Shown here in pieces: positions 30,001 through 38,574 of a stretch of DNA of 64,000 nucleotides. Below the pieces are notes generated by a model, which saw nothing but the letters and a program-made list of their open reading frames with translations, did no database searches and had not been told where the DNA came from. Numbering within the stretch: the stretch's first letter is position 1; the number at the start of each line of letters is the position of its first letter. Made by a program: the position numbers and the translations under genes. Source of the stretch: Mycetocola zhadangensis (GTDB lineage Bacteria; Actinomycetota; Actinomycetes; Actinomycetales; Microbacteriaceae); the NCBI RefSeq assembly GCF_003668565.1, contig NZ_RCWJ01000001.1, positions 558,001 to 622,000 of the forward strand, read 5' to 3'.

Positions 30001-30018
30001 TTGCACGTATTGCGCGTA
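30001..30018. promoter_or_regulatory. Tandem 9-bp repeat between citrate carrier and sensor kinase
   Basis: TTGCACGTA (30001-30009) is followed directly by TTGCGCGTA (30010-30018), one mismatch. It lies in the 195-bp divergent gap between the carrier and the kinase, where a CitB/DcuR-type regulator would be expected to bind. No other sign of function. Confidence 0.4.
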
Positions 30019-30063
30019 TCGTTAGTTGTGCGCATTTTGCTCATGCGTCGATCGGAGGCAGAG

Positions 30064-31737
30064 ATGCGGTTCTCGACGCAGATGCTCCTGTGGCAGCTCG
30101 CATGCGTTACCGGCATCGTCGCGATCTGCACCGGCGTCTTCGTCTCTATCGGCGTTCAACAGTTACGGGCTGAGGCCGAAACTTCAGCACTGTCGATCGC
30201 ACGCACGGTCGCCGCCGACTCCGATGCGCGCGCCGGCGTCGCCCGAGCTTCTGCTGACATCGGTACGCCGTCGAATGCGAGTCTTCGTGGAGGACCGCTC
30301 TCCGTTCTCGCGGCGGCGGCCGAGGCCAACACCGGCGCGCTGTTCATCGTGATCACGGACGATCACGGGATACGCCTCGCACACCCCGACCCGCAAATGC
30401 TCGGGGCGGAGGTGAGCACAGGATTTGCCGAGGCGCTGGCCGGACGTGAGACGGTGTCGTGGGAATCGGGCACTCTCGGCGAGTCTGCTCGCGCCAAGGT
30501 TCCTGTCCGCGACCCCGATACCGATGAGCCGGTGGGCGAGGTGAGCGTCGGGTTCGCCCCGAGCAGTGTCTTCAAAGAGCTTCCCCTCCTCCTTGGGGGC
30601 GTTGCGCTGGCCGCCACAGCTGCCCTTGCCCTCGGCGCGGTGGTCTCGATCGTCCTCAGGCGCCGCCTCGAGCGCCTCACCCTCGGCCTTCAGCCCGAGG
30701 AGATGTCCGCCCTGATACAGAATCAGGCAGCGGTGCTCGACGGGGTAGGCGATGGGGTGCTCGCCTGGGGACCGGACGGCGTGGTGACCGTCGCCAACAC
30801 GACGGCCGCGCGATTGCTCGGCATTTCCGACCTGGTTGGGCGCCGCATCCACGACCTCGCGCTGCCTGGTCCGGTGATCGCGGCACTGGCCGGTGAGCCG
30901 AAGAGCCCGTCCAGGGGGCGACGGGGATCGGACGCGGATGAACCAGTCGTGCTCGCCGACCATGTCGTTTTCATCGATACCCACCCGGTGTCCCGCCCGA
31001 ATCGGGACCTCGGCATGATCGCGGTGATTCGCGACCGTACCGACGTCGTGACCCTCACGGATCGCCTGGAATCCGTTGCGTCGATGACCGACGCGCTTCG
31101 GGTGCAGCGCCACGAGTTTGCGAACCGCCTGCATGTCGCGGCCGGGCTGATGGACGCGGGCCGCGTGCCCGACGCACGAGACTATCTCGACGACGTGCTG
31201 GATGCGTCACGCTCCGCTGATATTCCGGCAGCCGGTGGGCATCTGACCGAGCCATTTCTTTTGTCACTGGTGGAAGCCAAGTCCGCGCAGGCCGGTGAGC
31301 GTGGCGTGCTGCTGACGGTGGGTTCGGACTCGCTGGTGCGCGGAGTCGTCTCTGCGCCCGAAGAGGTGGCCACGGTGCTCGCCAACCTCGTCGACAACGC
31401 AGTCAGAGCGGCCGTCTACGGGAAGCAGCCGCGTTGGGTTGACGTGGAACTGCTCGACGACGGCGACACACTCGGTATGACCGTGTCCGACTCCGGGCAG
31501 GGTGTGCCCGACGGTGCCCAGGTGTTCGGTGAGATGCGGCGAAAAGAGCTGGACCCGGACGCTGTGCATGGGCGGGGCATTGGTTTGCCGCTCGTCCGCG
31601 ACGTCGCGGCGCGTCTCGGCGGCGAGGTGTGGCTGGCCGACGCTGGTGGCCGCGAAGGAAGCGGTGCCGTGTTCTGCGCCCGTCTGCCCGGGGTCATGCG
31701 GCCGCCGGCCCATCCAGAACGAGGAGAAGACCGATGA
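30064..31737 (+). CDS. CitA/DcuS-type sensor histidine kinase
   Basis: Membrane sensor, probably for citrate or another di/tricarboxylate. The ATG at 30064 is chosen because GGAGG ends 5 nt before it; the frame is open for 21 codons upstream. The 557-residue product has TM1 (about 7-29), a periplasmic Cache-like sensor (about 30-170), TM2 (about 177-200), a PAS domain (about 220-320) and a kinase core. The phospho-acceptor His350 is in QRHEFANRLHVAAG, the CitA/DcuS H-box, and the N-box is NLVDNAVRAA. It is coupled to its response regulator (ATGA-type overlap) and divergent from a citrate carrier. Confidence 0.92.
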   Translation: MRFSTQMLLWQLACVTGIVAICTGVFVSIGVQQLRAEAETSALSIARTVAADSDARAGVARASADIGTPSNASLRGGPLSVLAAAAEANTGALFIVITDDHGIRLAHPDPQMLGAEVSTGFAEALAGRETVSWESGTLGESARAKVPVRDPDTDEPVGEVSVGFAPSSVFKELPLLLGGVALAATAALALGAVVSIVLRRRLERLTLGLQPEEMSALIQNQAAVLDGVGDGVLAWGPDGVVTVANTTAARLLGISDLVGRRIHDLALPGPVIAALAGEPKSPSRGRRGSDADEPVVLADHVVFIDTHPVSRPNRDLGMIAVIRDRTDVVTLTDRLESVASMTDALRVQRHEFANRLHVAAGLMDAGRVPDARDYLDDVLDASRSADIPAAGGHLTEPFLLSLVEAKSAQAGERGVLLTVGSDSLVRGVVSAPEEVATVLANLVDNAVRAAVYGKQPRWVDVELLDDGDTLGMTVSDSGQGVPDGAQVFGEMRRKELDPDAVHGRGIGLPLVRDVAARLGGEVWLADAGGREGSGAVFCARLPGVMRPPAHPERGEDR

Positions 31738-32390
31738 CCGAAACAATTTCCGTGCTCATTGTCGACGACGACTTCCACGTCGGCGGACTCCATCGAGATA
31801 TCGTGGCTGCGCGCCCCGGCTACACCGCCCTCGAGCCTGTTCGAGGAGTGCGCGCCGCGCGCGCGGCGGTGCGCGATTTACAGCCTGATCTCGTCATCTG
31901 CGACGTCTATCTTCCCGACGGCGACGGGATCGCCTTCGTCGCCGAGATCGACGTTGACGCGATTGTGATCAGTGCGGCGTCAGATGGTGCGACCGTCCGC
32001 CGTGCGCTCCGCGCAGGCGCGTTGGACTACCTCATCAAACCGTTTGAACCCACACGGCTGAGCGACCAGCTGGAGGCATACCGCCGGTTCCGCAACCTTG
32101 CTCCGGAAGACCGCCAGCTCGACCAGGCGGCTATCGAAAAGGCTCAGCGGGTGATGCACGGTCGGGTTGGTGGAGTGGCATCCGTGTCACGTTCCACAAC
32201 CGAGAAGCTGATTATCGACTTGCTGCAGGACGGTGAAACGTCCGCGAGCGCGATTGCCGGCCGCGCCGGTCTGTCTCGGGCGACGGCGCAGAGGCACCTC
32301 GCCGTCTTGGCAACCCGCGGTGACGTGGAAGTGACCCTCCGCTACGGATCGACGGGCCGTCCCGAACACCGATACAGCGTCCGAGGCTGA
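31734..32390 (+). CDS. CitB/DcuR-type response regulator
   Basis: Partner of the adjacent sensor kinase, activating citrate uptake genes when phosphorylated. The ATG at 31734 overlaps the kinase stop and has GAGGAG upstream. The 218-residue product has a receiver domain (about 6-118) with acidic pocket DDD at residues 11-13, phospho-acceptor Asp57 in ICDVYLPDGDG and Lys in YLIKPF. A C-terminal winged helix (about 150-218, ASAIAGRAGLSRATAQRHL) follows. Likely target is the promoter in the 29869-30063 gap. Confidence 0.92.
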   Translation: MTETISVLIVDDDFHVGGLHRDIVAARPGYTALEPVRGVRAARAAVRDLQPDLVICDVYLPDGDGIAFVAEIDVDAIVISAASDGATVRRALRAGALDYLIKPFEPTRLSDQLEAYRRFRNLAPEDRQLDQAAIEKAQRVMHGRVGGVASVSRSTTEKLIIDLLQDGETSASAIAGRAGLSRATAQRHLAVLATRGDVEVTLRYGSTGRPEHRYSVRG

Positions 32391-32732
32391 CCAACGCGTT
32401 CAGTCCTCTCGCGCGGGGCACCGCCGGGTGCTTTCTCACGGCGTTTTCCGTTCGCGACTCATCCGGCGGATCCCCGCCCCTACAGGCGCAGGTCAAGAGT
32501 GGTGAGTTGACCGTTGAGTCCGAGTTAGGAGTCGGCACCAAGGCGATGAAACCCAGCGAGACAGCATGGCTTACTGGCCCCAAGGCGGCTTACCTGCCCT
32601 CACCGCAGGGCGGGTTATTGGAATCGGTGTTTCAGGGACCATCGCTCGTCCGAGGTTGGTCGTAGAGAGACTGAGTTGTTGCTCTGGCGGGCGGGAATGT
32701 CCGCGCCACATCCATCGCGATCCTGCTTTTGG
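32391..32732. other. Gap between response regulator and DUF2252 gene
   Basis: 342 bp between two convergent genes. A small hairpin, GCACC-GCCG-GGTGC (32418-32431), followed by TTTC lies 28 nt after the regulator stop and may be a weak terminator. Otherwise no gene, tRNA or repeat was found; short open frames lack a ribosome-binding site or recognisable product. Confidence 0.4.
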
Positions 32733-34172
32733 TCAGACCTCGGCAGCCTTGAGGCGCCCCGAATGGATGGCGTCAACGAAGGAGCGATAGTCGGCATCGT
32801 TCTGATCGGCGTATCTTTCGGCGAAGTCCGCGATCGCCTCGTCGAATGCGGCTGACCTGCCCAGGTAGGCCGCGATTTCAACGCGGTCGCCCGACCGTGC
32901 GTGCGCGCGTGCGAGAGTCTCGCCACACATCCGCGCATAGAGCATCGCACCTTTAGGCACCATGACCTCGGGATCGATGGACCCCTTCCAGTCGTGAAGC
33001 TGACGCAGGTAGAAGTCGCGCTTCACGCCGCCGTCCCCAGTGGCGCTCTGCCACCCGAGGAAAGTGTCGCTTGCAGCCTGCATCAAACGTTGACCGCGCA
33101 CCACCCGCTCGCCGTGGCTGGTGTAGCGGCTGGGCGGGAGAAAACGTTCCAGAACGGATGCCTGTGCCTCCTTCGCCTGCAGCAATAACGGATCGGCGTC
33201 GTCGCGTCCGGTCAGAAGGAGAATCCATGCCCGGGTGCCGACGCTTCCGACGCCGACCACCTTCCGCGCCATGTGCACGTACGTGTATTCCGACAGGGGA
33301 TGGCGCTCTGTGAGAAGTGTGGTCTGGTATTGCGCGAGCAGCAAACGCATTAACGCCTCAGTTTCCTCCGCACTTCGCTCGTCGCCGACGACGTCTTCGA
33401 CCGGCACGATGAGTGGCGGGTCAGCGATGATCCGCAGTTTCCCGTCCACCCTGGCGACGAGCTTGGAGAACGCCTTCATCCGGTCCCTGGTGCGCGCTTT
33501 TGCCACGACCGTGTCGAAGCCTTCTACCTGCCTCTTCCCTGCACGCGATGCTTTGCGTTCATCGCGCAACCACGATTGCGCCTGCTCCACGTCGAAGGTG
33601 TTGTACCAAGCATCTATGGCGGATGCCGCGGCCAAGTCGAGCATGTGCTTTCGGTATCCCCGCGTGGCGGCCAGGAGCATTGCGCGCCGCTCGTCGTCAG
33701 TGAAACCGCGGTGTCGGCCAGCTACCTCGATGCTGGAGACGAGTCGCTTCACGTCCCACTCGAATGGACCCGGAAGGGTTTCATCGAAGTCGTTGATGTC
33801 GAACGTGAGTCGGCGCTCCGGAGTTCCGAACAGTCCAAAGTTCGACAGGTGCGCGTCGCCGCACAGTTGGACGGTGAGCCCGCTCGTCGGTGCAGTGGCC
33901 AGGTCGGCTGCCATCAGGAGGGCTGCACCGCGGTAGAAGGTGAAGGGCGAGACCATCATGCGTGCGTGGCGGACGGGAATGAGTTCAGGTATCCGGGCGC
34001 TTGCCTGCTCTTCCAACAGGGAGATCGGATCGACGCGCTGTGCGGAAGGCTCCCAACTCCCGTGGCTCGATCTGGGTGAGCGTTCCCGCGCCGCGCGTCC
34101 GTTCGCACGGCGCTCGCGGAATCCAGCAGATCCGGCGTGGGCATCCAGCGGTGTGGCGGTGAGATCGCTCAC
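32733..34172 (-). CDS. DUF2252-family protein
   Basis: A 479-residue cytoplasmic protein of DUF2252, an actinobacterial family distantly like aminoglycoside-phosphotransferase and other kinase folds but without an established function. Family landmarks are FYRGAALLMAADLA near residue 79, LCGDAHLSNFGLFGTPER near residue 103 and FDINDFDETLPGPFEWDVKR near residue 122. The catalytic-loop-like HLSNFG and DINDFDE resemble the HxD/N and DFG positions of such kinases. GTG start with AAGGAG six nt upstream. It has no co-directional neighbour; the role is unknown. Confidence 0.85.
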   Translation of the reverse strand: MSDLTATPLDAHAGSAGFRERRANGRAARERSPRSSHGSWEPSAQRVDPISLLEEQASARIPELIPVRHARMMVSPFTFYRGAALLMAADLATAPTSGLTVQLCGDAHLSNFGLFGTPERRLTFDINDFDETLPGPFEWDVKRLVSSIEVAGRHRGFTDDERRAMLLAATRGYRKHMLDLAAASAIDAWYNTFDVEQAQSWLRDERKASRAGKRQVEGFDTVVAKARTRDRMKAFSKLVARVDGKLRIIADPPLIVPVEDVVGDERSAEETEALMRLLLAQYQTTLLTERHPLSEYTYVHMARKVVGVGSVGTRAWILLLTGRDDADPLLLQAKEAQASVLERFLPPSRYTSHGERVVRGQRLMQAASDTFLGWQSATGDGGVKRDFYLRQLHDWKGSIDPEVMVPKGAMLYARMCGETLARAHARSGDRVEIAAYLGRSAAFDEAIADFAERYADQNDADYRSFVDAIHSGRLKAAEV

Positions 34173-34423
34173 TTGTTTCTCCTTCTGCGGTCTGAGCTAT
34201 CGAGCGCCGTGGTCGAACCCGATTGGTGCCCGCTCTGAGGCGACGTTAGAGCGGAAGACGGGGGAGTGCATCATCCGGACTGGAGGATAAACGTCGAGGA
34301 CCGCCGGCCGTGCAGGGATGGGGATGGAACCCCGCATCGTCAGGCTGCGGCCTGACCATACGATTCACAGCTCTGGCTCTCACCGACCGAGAGTGCCAGA
34401 CTGTGCCGTGAGACGGAGGCACC
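34173..34423. other. Gap upstream of DUF2252 gene and a possible small ORF
   Basis: 251 bp carrying the 5' flank of the DUF2252 gene (AAGGAG near 34179-34184 on the minus strand) and of the small ORF at 34424. The G+C bias at codon positions is weak here, and no convincing promoter, RNA or repeat was seen. Confidence 0.35.
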
Positions 34424-34627
34424 GTGATCGGGTCATTTCATGTACTCACGCCAGAGGAATTGGTCGAATGGGCTCCTCGCTGTGCGAGGCGGAGTGCGCC
34501 CGTTGATCGCGAATTGACTGGGTTGGGCAGGTTTGTACGACGTGCAGGCTCCTCCGTGCCGCACCGGCATGCTGCACACCGTCGTGAGCACCTGAGTGAG
34601 GCCAGTGCCGAAGCGAGCGCCCGATGA
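34424..34627 (+). CDS. Possible small protein coupled to the downstream membrane gene
   Basis: 67 codons from GTG at 34424. A clear GGAGG lies about 5 nt upstream, and its TGA overlaps the ATG of the next gene (ATGA at 34624); both features favour real translation. Against it, third-position G+C is lower than in neighbouring genes and the product (MIGSFHVLTPEELVEW, then basic and Ala/Arg/Ser-rich) resembles no family I know. It may be a young gene, a decayed remnant or a translated leader. Confidence 0.3.
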   Translation: MIGSFHVLTPEELVEWAPRCARRSAPVDRELTGLGRFVRRAGSSVPHRHAAHRREHLSEASAEASAR

Positions 34628-35142
34628 GCAAGCTTTCACCTCCGGGCTCGAGCACAGAGCAAGACCCGCGCAACAGCTTCGTTACCGAAGAATCGGTATA
34701 CGGGACGCTCCTGGTCAGCGGAATGATTGTCGTCTCAGGGACTTACGGCGCCTCCTCATGGGCGACCTTCCTCAGCGTTCTTGGAACGGTGATCGTGTTC
34801 TGGGTGGCGCATGTGTATGCCGGCACGGTGGCGGGACACGCCGTGATGGAGGGAAAGGACATAGCGCTTGGGACGGCGTTCAAGCGGTCTCTTCGTCGTT
34901 CGGTGGGCTTTTTGACCTCTGCGTTGATTCCCTGTGTCCTCCTGTTGATCGGTGCCCTTCGGGTCATCCCGGACGCCCTGGCGATCTGGCTGGCGCTCTG
35001 GGTGGGCGTGGTGATTCTCGGCGCGCTCGGCTACCGCGCTTTCGCGTTGCGTGGCAGCGCGTGGACTGTCCGCATTCTCGGCAGCCTGGGAACGGCAACA
35101 CTCGGCATCGCGATGATCCTGCTCAAGGCGCTTATTCACTAG
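34624..35142 (+). CDS. Polytopic membrane protein, function unknown
   Basis: 172 residues, polar N-terminus (1-22) followed by hydrophobic segments at about 28-45, 48-68, 95-115, 118-138 and 150-170. The pattern YGTLLVSGMIVVSG and HVYAGTVAGH is seen in small actinobacterial membrane proteins of unknown role. It starts at ATG 34624 overlapping the stop of the small frame upstream. No conserved catalytic residues were noticed. It stands alone between DUF2252 (opposite strand) and a PPOX-fold gene. Confidence 0.6.
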   Translation: MSKLSPPGSSTEQDPRNSFVTEESVYGTLLVSGMIVVSGTYGASSWATFLSVLGTVIVFWVAHVYAGTVAGHAVMEGKDIALGTAFKRSLRRSVGFLTSALIPCVLLLIGALRVIPDALAIWLALWVGVVILGALGYRAFALRGSAWTVRILGSLGTATLGIAMILLKALIH

Positions 35143-35277
35143 CTTGAGACGGAATGACGTGACGAGGTCGTGTGTGGACGGCGTCGCCGTGGCTCCTGGC
35201 GGACATCGTGTGCCGATGAAACTTCGCTGACCAATGGCTTGTTCGGGCATCACTCGCACCGCGGATATAGTCGGGGA

Positions 35278-35757
35278 ATGGCTCGAACGATCGCAACCTC
35301 AACCCACGTCGGCCGCGACGAAGTTCTTGACTTCGTCCGACCACGCCACCGCATGCTCCTCGCCACAACTCGTGCGGACGGCCGACCACAAATGTCTCCG
35401 GTCACCGGAGGCGTCGACGCCGACGGCCGGATCGTGATTTCCACATACCCGGCCCGCAGCAAGACCCGCAATGCCGACCGACATTCTCACACTTCGGTCG
35501 TGGTCTTCTCCGACGAATGGGACGGCCCGTGGGTGCAGGTCGACGGAGATGCTGAGGTGCTGCACATGCCTGAAGCCGCTGACGGACTGGTCGACTACTT
35601 TCGGTGCATCGCTGGCGAGCACCCGGACTGGGATGAGTACCGCGCGGCCATGGCCATTCAGGACAAGTCTTTGATTCGGATCACACCCACACGGTGGGGT
35701 CCGATCGCCACAGGTGGTTTCCCGCCCGAGGTTGCTTCGCGGCTTGACGAGCAGTAG
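35278..35757 (+). CDS. Pyridoxamine-phosphate-oxidase-fold protein (F420 or FMN class)
   Basis: A 159-residue split-barrel protein. The N-terminal region FVRPRHRMLLATTRADGRPQ (about residues 19-38) and the strand RIVISTYPARSKTRNADRHS (about 51-70) match the PPOX/F420-dependent group common in actinobacteria. The ATG at 35278 (MARTIATSTHVG) is chosen over an upstream in-frame start because GGGGA precedes it and the family starts here. The likely role is reduction of, or binding to, a flavin-type cofactor; substrate is unknown. Confidence 0.8.
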   Translation: MARTIATSTHVGRDEVLDFVRPRHRMLLATTRADGRPQMSPVTGGVDADGRIVISTYPARSKTRNADRHSHTSVVVFSDEWDGPWVQVDGDAEVLHMPEAADGLVDYFRCIAGEHPDWDEYRAAMAIQDKSLIRITPTRWGPIATGGFPPEVASRLDEQ

Positions 35758-36053
35758 CTCGGGAGCTGGCGGGCCGGGCATCAGAGAGCAGCGAATGACC
35801 GATCAGGACGACCACTCCGTTAGAACGACATCGCTTCCCGAACAACGAGCCGGCCGCCGAGGACGTCGAATCGCTGATCGAGATGATGCAGCGAATAAGC
35901 AGTCATCAGCCAAGCTATGAATTCTAAGCACGATCGGGTTCGGCACGTACCACTACAAGTACGACAGCGCGTGTGCAGAGCAGACGCGTAGCCAACCGCA
36001 CGGCCGCCCCGCCCGGTGTGCCGTGAGCGGCGCGATTCGCTCCGGGAGACAGT

Positions 36054-37505
36054 TCACCGCAGCGCCGAACGGCTCACGGCAATTGCGAGTGCGCGGATTC
36101 CTCGGCGGATCTGGTACTCGTCGATGTTGCCGAAGCCGAGAACCAGAGCCGGAGGGTAAGGAAGCGGTTGTTTTCCGGGGCCCGCGGTCGGGATTCGGTA
36201 GTCACTGAGTGGGCTTACGCGGACGCCCATGGTCGCTGCTGTAGCGACGACGGCGCGCTCCGATGAGCCGTCGGGCAGGTGCAGCATGGCGTGGCACCCG
36301 GCGGCGAGGCCGCGTAGCCGTCCCGGTCCGAAAGCGAGCTCCACTTCGACGGCGAGGACATCCCGGCGCGCGCGATACATTTCCCTCACACGCCGCAGGT
36401 GGCGGTCGAAGCGACCCGTCTCCATGAGCAGTGCCAGCGCCTCCTGATCCAAGCCGGGAGCGCCGCGACTGCTGAGCCGCTTCTCCTCGATGATGCTGCC
36501 TATGAACTGCGGAGGGGCGAGCACCCAACCCAGCCGCATCGCGGGGGCGAGCGTTTTACTGACCGACCCCAAAGCGATCACGCGAGTGGAGTTCAGGCCT
36601 TGCAGCGAGCCGACAGGTTGACGGTCATACCTGAATTCGGCGTCGTAGTCGTCTTCGAGGATCACCCCATCAACCTGGTCAGCCCACGCAACTAGGTCCC
36701 GTCGCCGCGATGGCCCAAGTGCGACACCTGTTGGGCACTGGTGTGCCGGTGTCAGCAAGACCGCCCGTGCCCCTGACTCTCGCAGCCGGTCCACATCGAG
36801 GCCCTGATTGTCGACTGGAATTGGCACGGCGTCCAGGCCGGCACGACGGGCGATCAGGTCGTGCTCGCGCGGACCGGGGTCTTCCAGACCGATGCGATGG
36901 ATGCCGTGCTGTGCCAGTGTCGCGAGGGCGAATGTCAGTCCCTGGCGGAAGCCGGACACGATCACGGCATCGTCAGCGGCCGCGGAGCCGGATCGGGCGC
37001 GGCGATGGTATGCGGTCACAACCTCTCGAAGGTGCCTCGACCCCGCCAGGTCTTCGTCACCCAATTGGGCGGTCGGAAGCGTTCGCGTCGCTTCCGACAT
37101 CGCCCAGCTCCAGTCCACGAGCGGTACCGTGCCGAGATCGGGTATGCCGTATTCGAAATCGACCTCAAGCAGGCGGGATGATGACGCCGGGACCGGAACC
37201 GCGCTTGGGGCTGGTGGGGCAGGCGCGACGGTCGAGGATATGACGGCTACGCGTGTACCTGAGCCGACCGCTGAATCGACGTACCCCTCCGCCACCAACT
37301 GCTCGTACACGTCAACGACGGTGCCGCGAGAGACTCCGAGCACCTCGGCCAAATGCCGAGTCGACGGTAGGCGTTCGCCTGCGGCGAGTCGTTGGTCGCG
37401 TATCGCCGCCCTCAGCTGGTTTTGGATCTGAATCCCCAGCGGCCCGTTCTCGCGGTCCAGGATCACGAGCAGATCGGGGCCACCGCGCACCCACTTCACT
37501 GTCAT
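36054..37505 (-). CDS. MocR-type regulator (GntR DNA-binding plus aminotransferase domain)
   Basis: 483 residues. The N-terminal GntR winged helix (about 15-82, RLPSTRHLAEVLGVSRGTVV) is joined to a PLP-dependent fold type I aminotransferase-like domain. The domain retains the PLP Lys in LGSVSKTLAPAMRLGW near residue 315, and Asp and Tyr in EDDYDAEFRY. MocR proteins sense PLP or an amine. It is divergent from an EamA exporter with 83 nt between likely starts, so it probably regulates that exporter and itself. A TGTAAT box 7 nt before the ATG suggests a leaderless mRNA. Confidence 0.88.
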   Translation of the reverse strand: MTVKWVRGGPDLLVILDRENGPLGIQIQNQLRAAIRDQRLAAGERLPSTRHLAEVLGVSRGTVVDVYEQLVAEGYVDSAVGSGTRVAVISSTVAPAPPAPSAVPVPASSSRLLEVDFEYGIPDLGTVPLVDWSWAMSEATRTLPTAQLGDEDLAGSRHLREVVTAYHRRARSGSAAADDAVIVSGFRQGLTFALATLAQHGIHRIGLEDPGPREHDLIARRAGLDAVPIPVDNQGLDVDRLRESGARAVLLTPAHQCPTGVALGPSRRRDLVAWADQVDGVILEDDYDAEFRYDRQPVGSLQGLNSTRVIALGSVSKTLAPAMRLGWVLAPPQFIGSIIEEKRLSSRGAPGLDQEALALLMETGRFDRHLRRVREMYRARRDVLAVEVELAFGPGRLRGLAAGCHAMLHLPDGSSERAVVATAATMGVRVSPLSDYRIPTAGPGKQPLPYPPALVLGFGNIDEYQIRRGIRALAIAVSRSALR

Positions 37506-37522
37506 GCCACTATTACATCAAA

Positions 37523-37561
37523 TGGTCCACTCTTGCGGTCGGTAGGCGGACCTTTTGACCA
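37523..37561. promoter_or_regulatory. Repeated GGTC/GACC half-sites between MocR gene and exporter
   Basis: TGGTCC (37523-37528) and GGACC (37548-37552) form an inverted pair, and GGTC (37537-37540) and GACC (37557-37560) a second, offset one. Several half-sites within 40 bp of a divergent MocR promoter are typical of its binding region. Not a perfect palindrome. Confidence 0.45.
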
Positions 37562-37588
37562 GTCCGCATGCGCATCAGACTCGATGCC

Positions 37589-38428
37589 ATGAACATCGGC
37601 TTCTTCCTGGCGCTCGCTTCGGCAATCGCGTACGGCGCCTCGGACTTTCTCGGCGGCGTCGGTTCGCGCCGGTACTCGTCATGGCAGGTTGCGCTGGTCG
37701 GGCAGTGTGCTGGAGCTCTCGTGATGCTCGTCGCTGGGCTCATGCTGCCGGGTAGCCCGAGCGCGACGGACTTCGTCTGGGCACTCCTGGCAGGAGCCGG
37801 CTCGGCAACAGGCAGCATCTCCCTCTACCGCGGATTTGCCCGCGGCCGAATGGGCCTCGTTGCGCCTACCTCGGCCGTCGGAGCCGCCGTTCTGACCGTG
37901 CTCGCCGGCGCAGCCTTCGGCGAATGGCCCGGTTCGCTTGTCTGGTTCGGTATTGTCGCCGCGCTGCCGGGCATTTGGTTGGTGTCCCGCACTCCAAGTG
38001 GTGATCGGTCGTCGAACTCACGATTAGCGTTTGTCGACGGTGCTATCGCGGGTGTGGGGTTCGGTGTTCTTTTCGTCGCCCTCGCTCAGGTTTCCGCTGG
38101 TGCCGGGCTGCTGCCGCTTGTCGCCAACCAATCGTTCGGAGCAGTCCTGATATTTATGGCGGCCGCTGGCTTGCGTCAGGACTGGCGTCCCTCGCCTCGC
38201 GTTCTCGGCTGGGGCAGTGCTTCCGGTGTGCTCGGCGCTGTCGGCACCCTCGCCTTCATGGTCGCTACTCAATCGACCGGTCTCGGCATCGCCGGCGTCC
38301 TTGCCTCCCTCTACCCGGCCATCACGGTGTTGCTTGCGGCCCTATTTCTCGGCGAGCGGATCGCCGTAAGCCAACGAGCGGGTATCGGGATCTGCACCCT
38401 CGCAGTGGCCGCCATGGCGCTCGGCTGA
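37589..38428 (+). CDS. EamA/DMT-family exporter
   Basis: A membrane transporter of about 279 residues with ten hydrophobic segments and two EamA repeats, typical of metabolite exporters. The ATG at 37589 (MNIGFFLALASAIAYGASDF) is preferred; an in-frame ATG at 37568 would add seven polar residues. Divergent from a MocR regulator, a pairing that often marks export of an amine or amino acid. It is followed after 44 nt by a tiny ORF and a metallo-beta-lactamase-fold gene on the same strand, which may be co-transcribed. Confidence 0.82.
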   Translation: MNIGFFLALASAIAYGASDFLGGVGSRRYSSWQVALVGQCAGALVMLVAGLMLPGSPSATDFVWALLAGAGSATGSISLYRGFARGRMGLVAPTSAVGAAVLTVLAGAAFGEWPGSLVWFGIVAALPGIWLVSRTPSGDRSSNSRLAFVDGAIAGVGFGVLFVALAQVSAGAGLLPLVANQSFGAVLIFMAAAGLRQDWRPSPRVLGWGSASGVLGAVGTLAFMVATQSTGLGIAGVLASLYPAITVLLAALFLGERIAVSQRAGIGICTLAVAAMALG

Positions 38429-38472
38429 ATACCTAGCTCACTACCCATCCTTGTCAGAACAGGAGAGAACAA

Positions 38473-38574
38473 ATGAACCGCACAATCATGCAGGACGACG
38501 CCACGCAGGGGACGGATCGGAGTACTCAGACAAACAGTCAGGGCAGCACTGAGCGCGCGAAGGAAGGCGTCTGA
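38473..38574 (+). CDS. Tiny ORF (33 aa) coupled to the metallo-beta-lactamase gene
   Basis: ATG at 38473 with GGAGAG spaced 5 nt upstream, 34 codons, and a TGA whose last base is the first base of the next ATG (TGATG). The product is hydrophilic, Gln/Thr/Ser/Asp-rich (MNRTIMQDDATQGTDR at its start), with no hydrophobic or cysteine motif. Spacing and overlap support translation. It could be a small protein or simply a leader that delivers ribosomes to the enzyme gene; the downstream gene also has AAGGAAGG inside this ORF. Confidence 0.5.
   Translation: MNRTIMQDDATQGTDRSTQTNSQGSTERAKEGV

Noticed and set aside
32418-32431. Small GCACC/GGTGC hairpin after the response regulator as a firm terminator
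   Set aside because: Only a 5-bp stem and three T; kept as a remark in the gap entry, not as a separate call.
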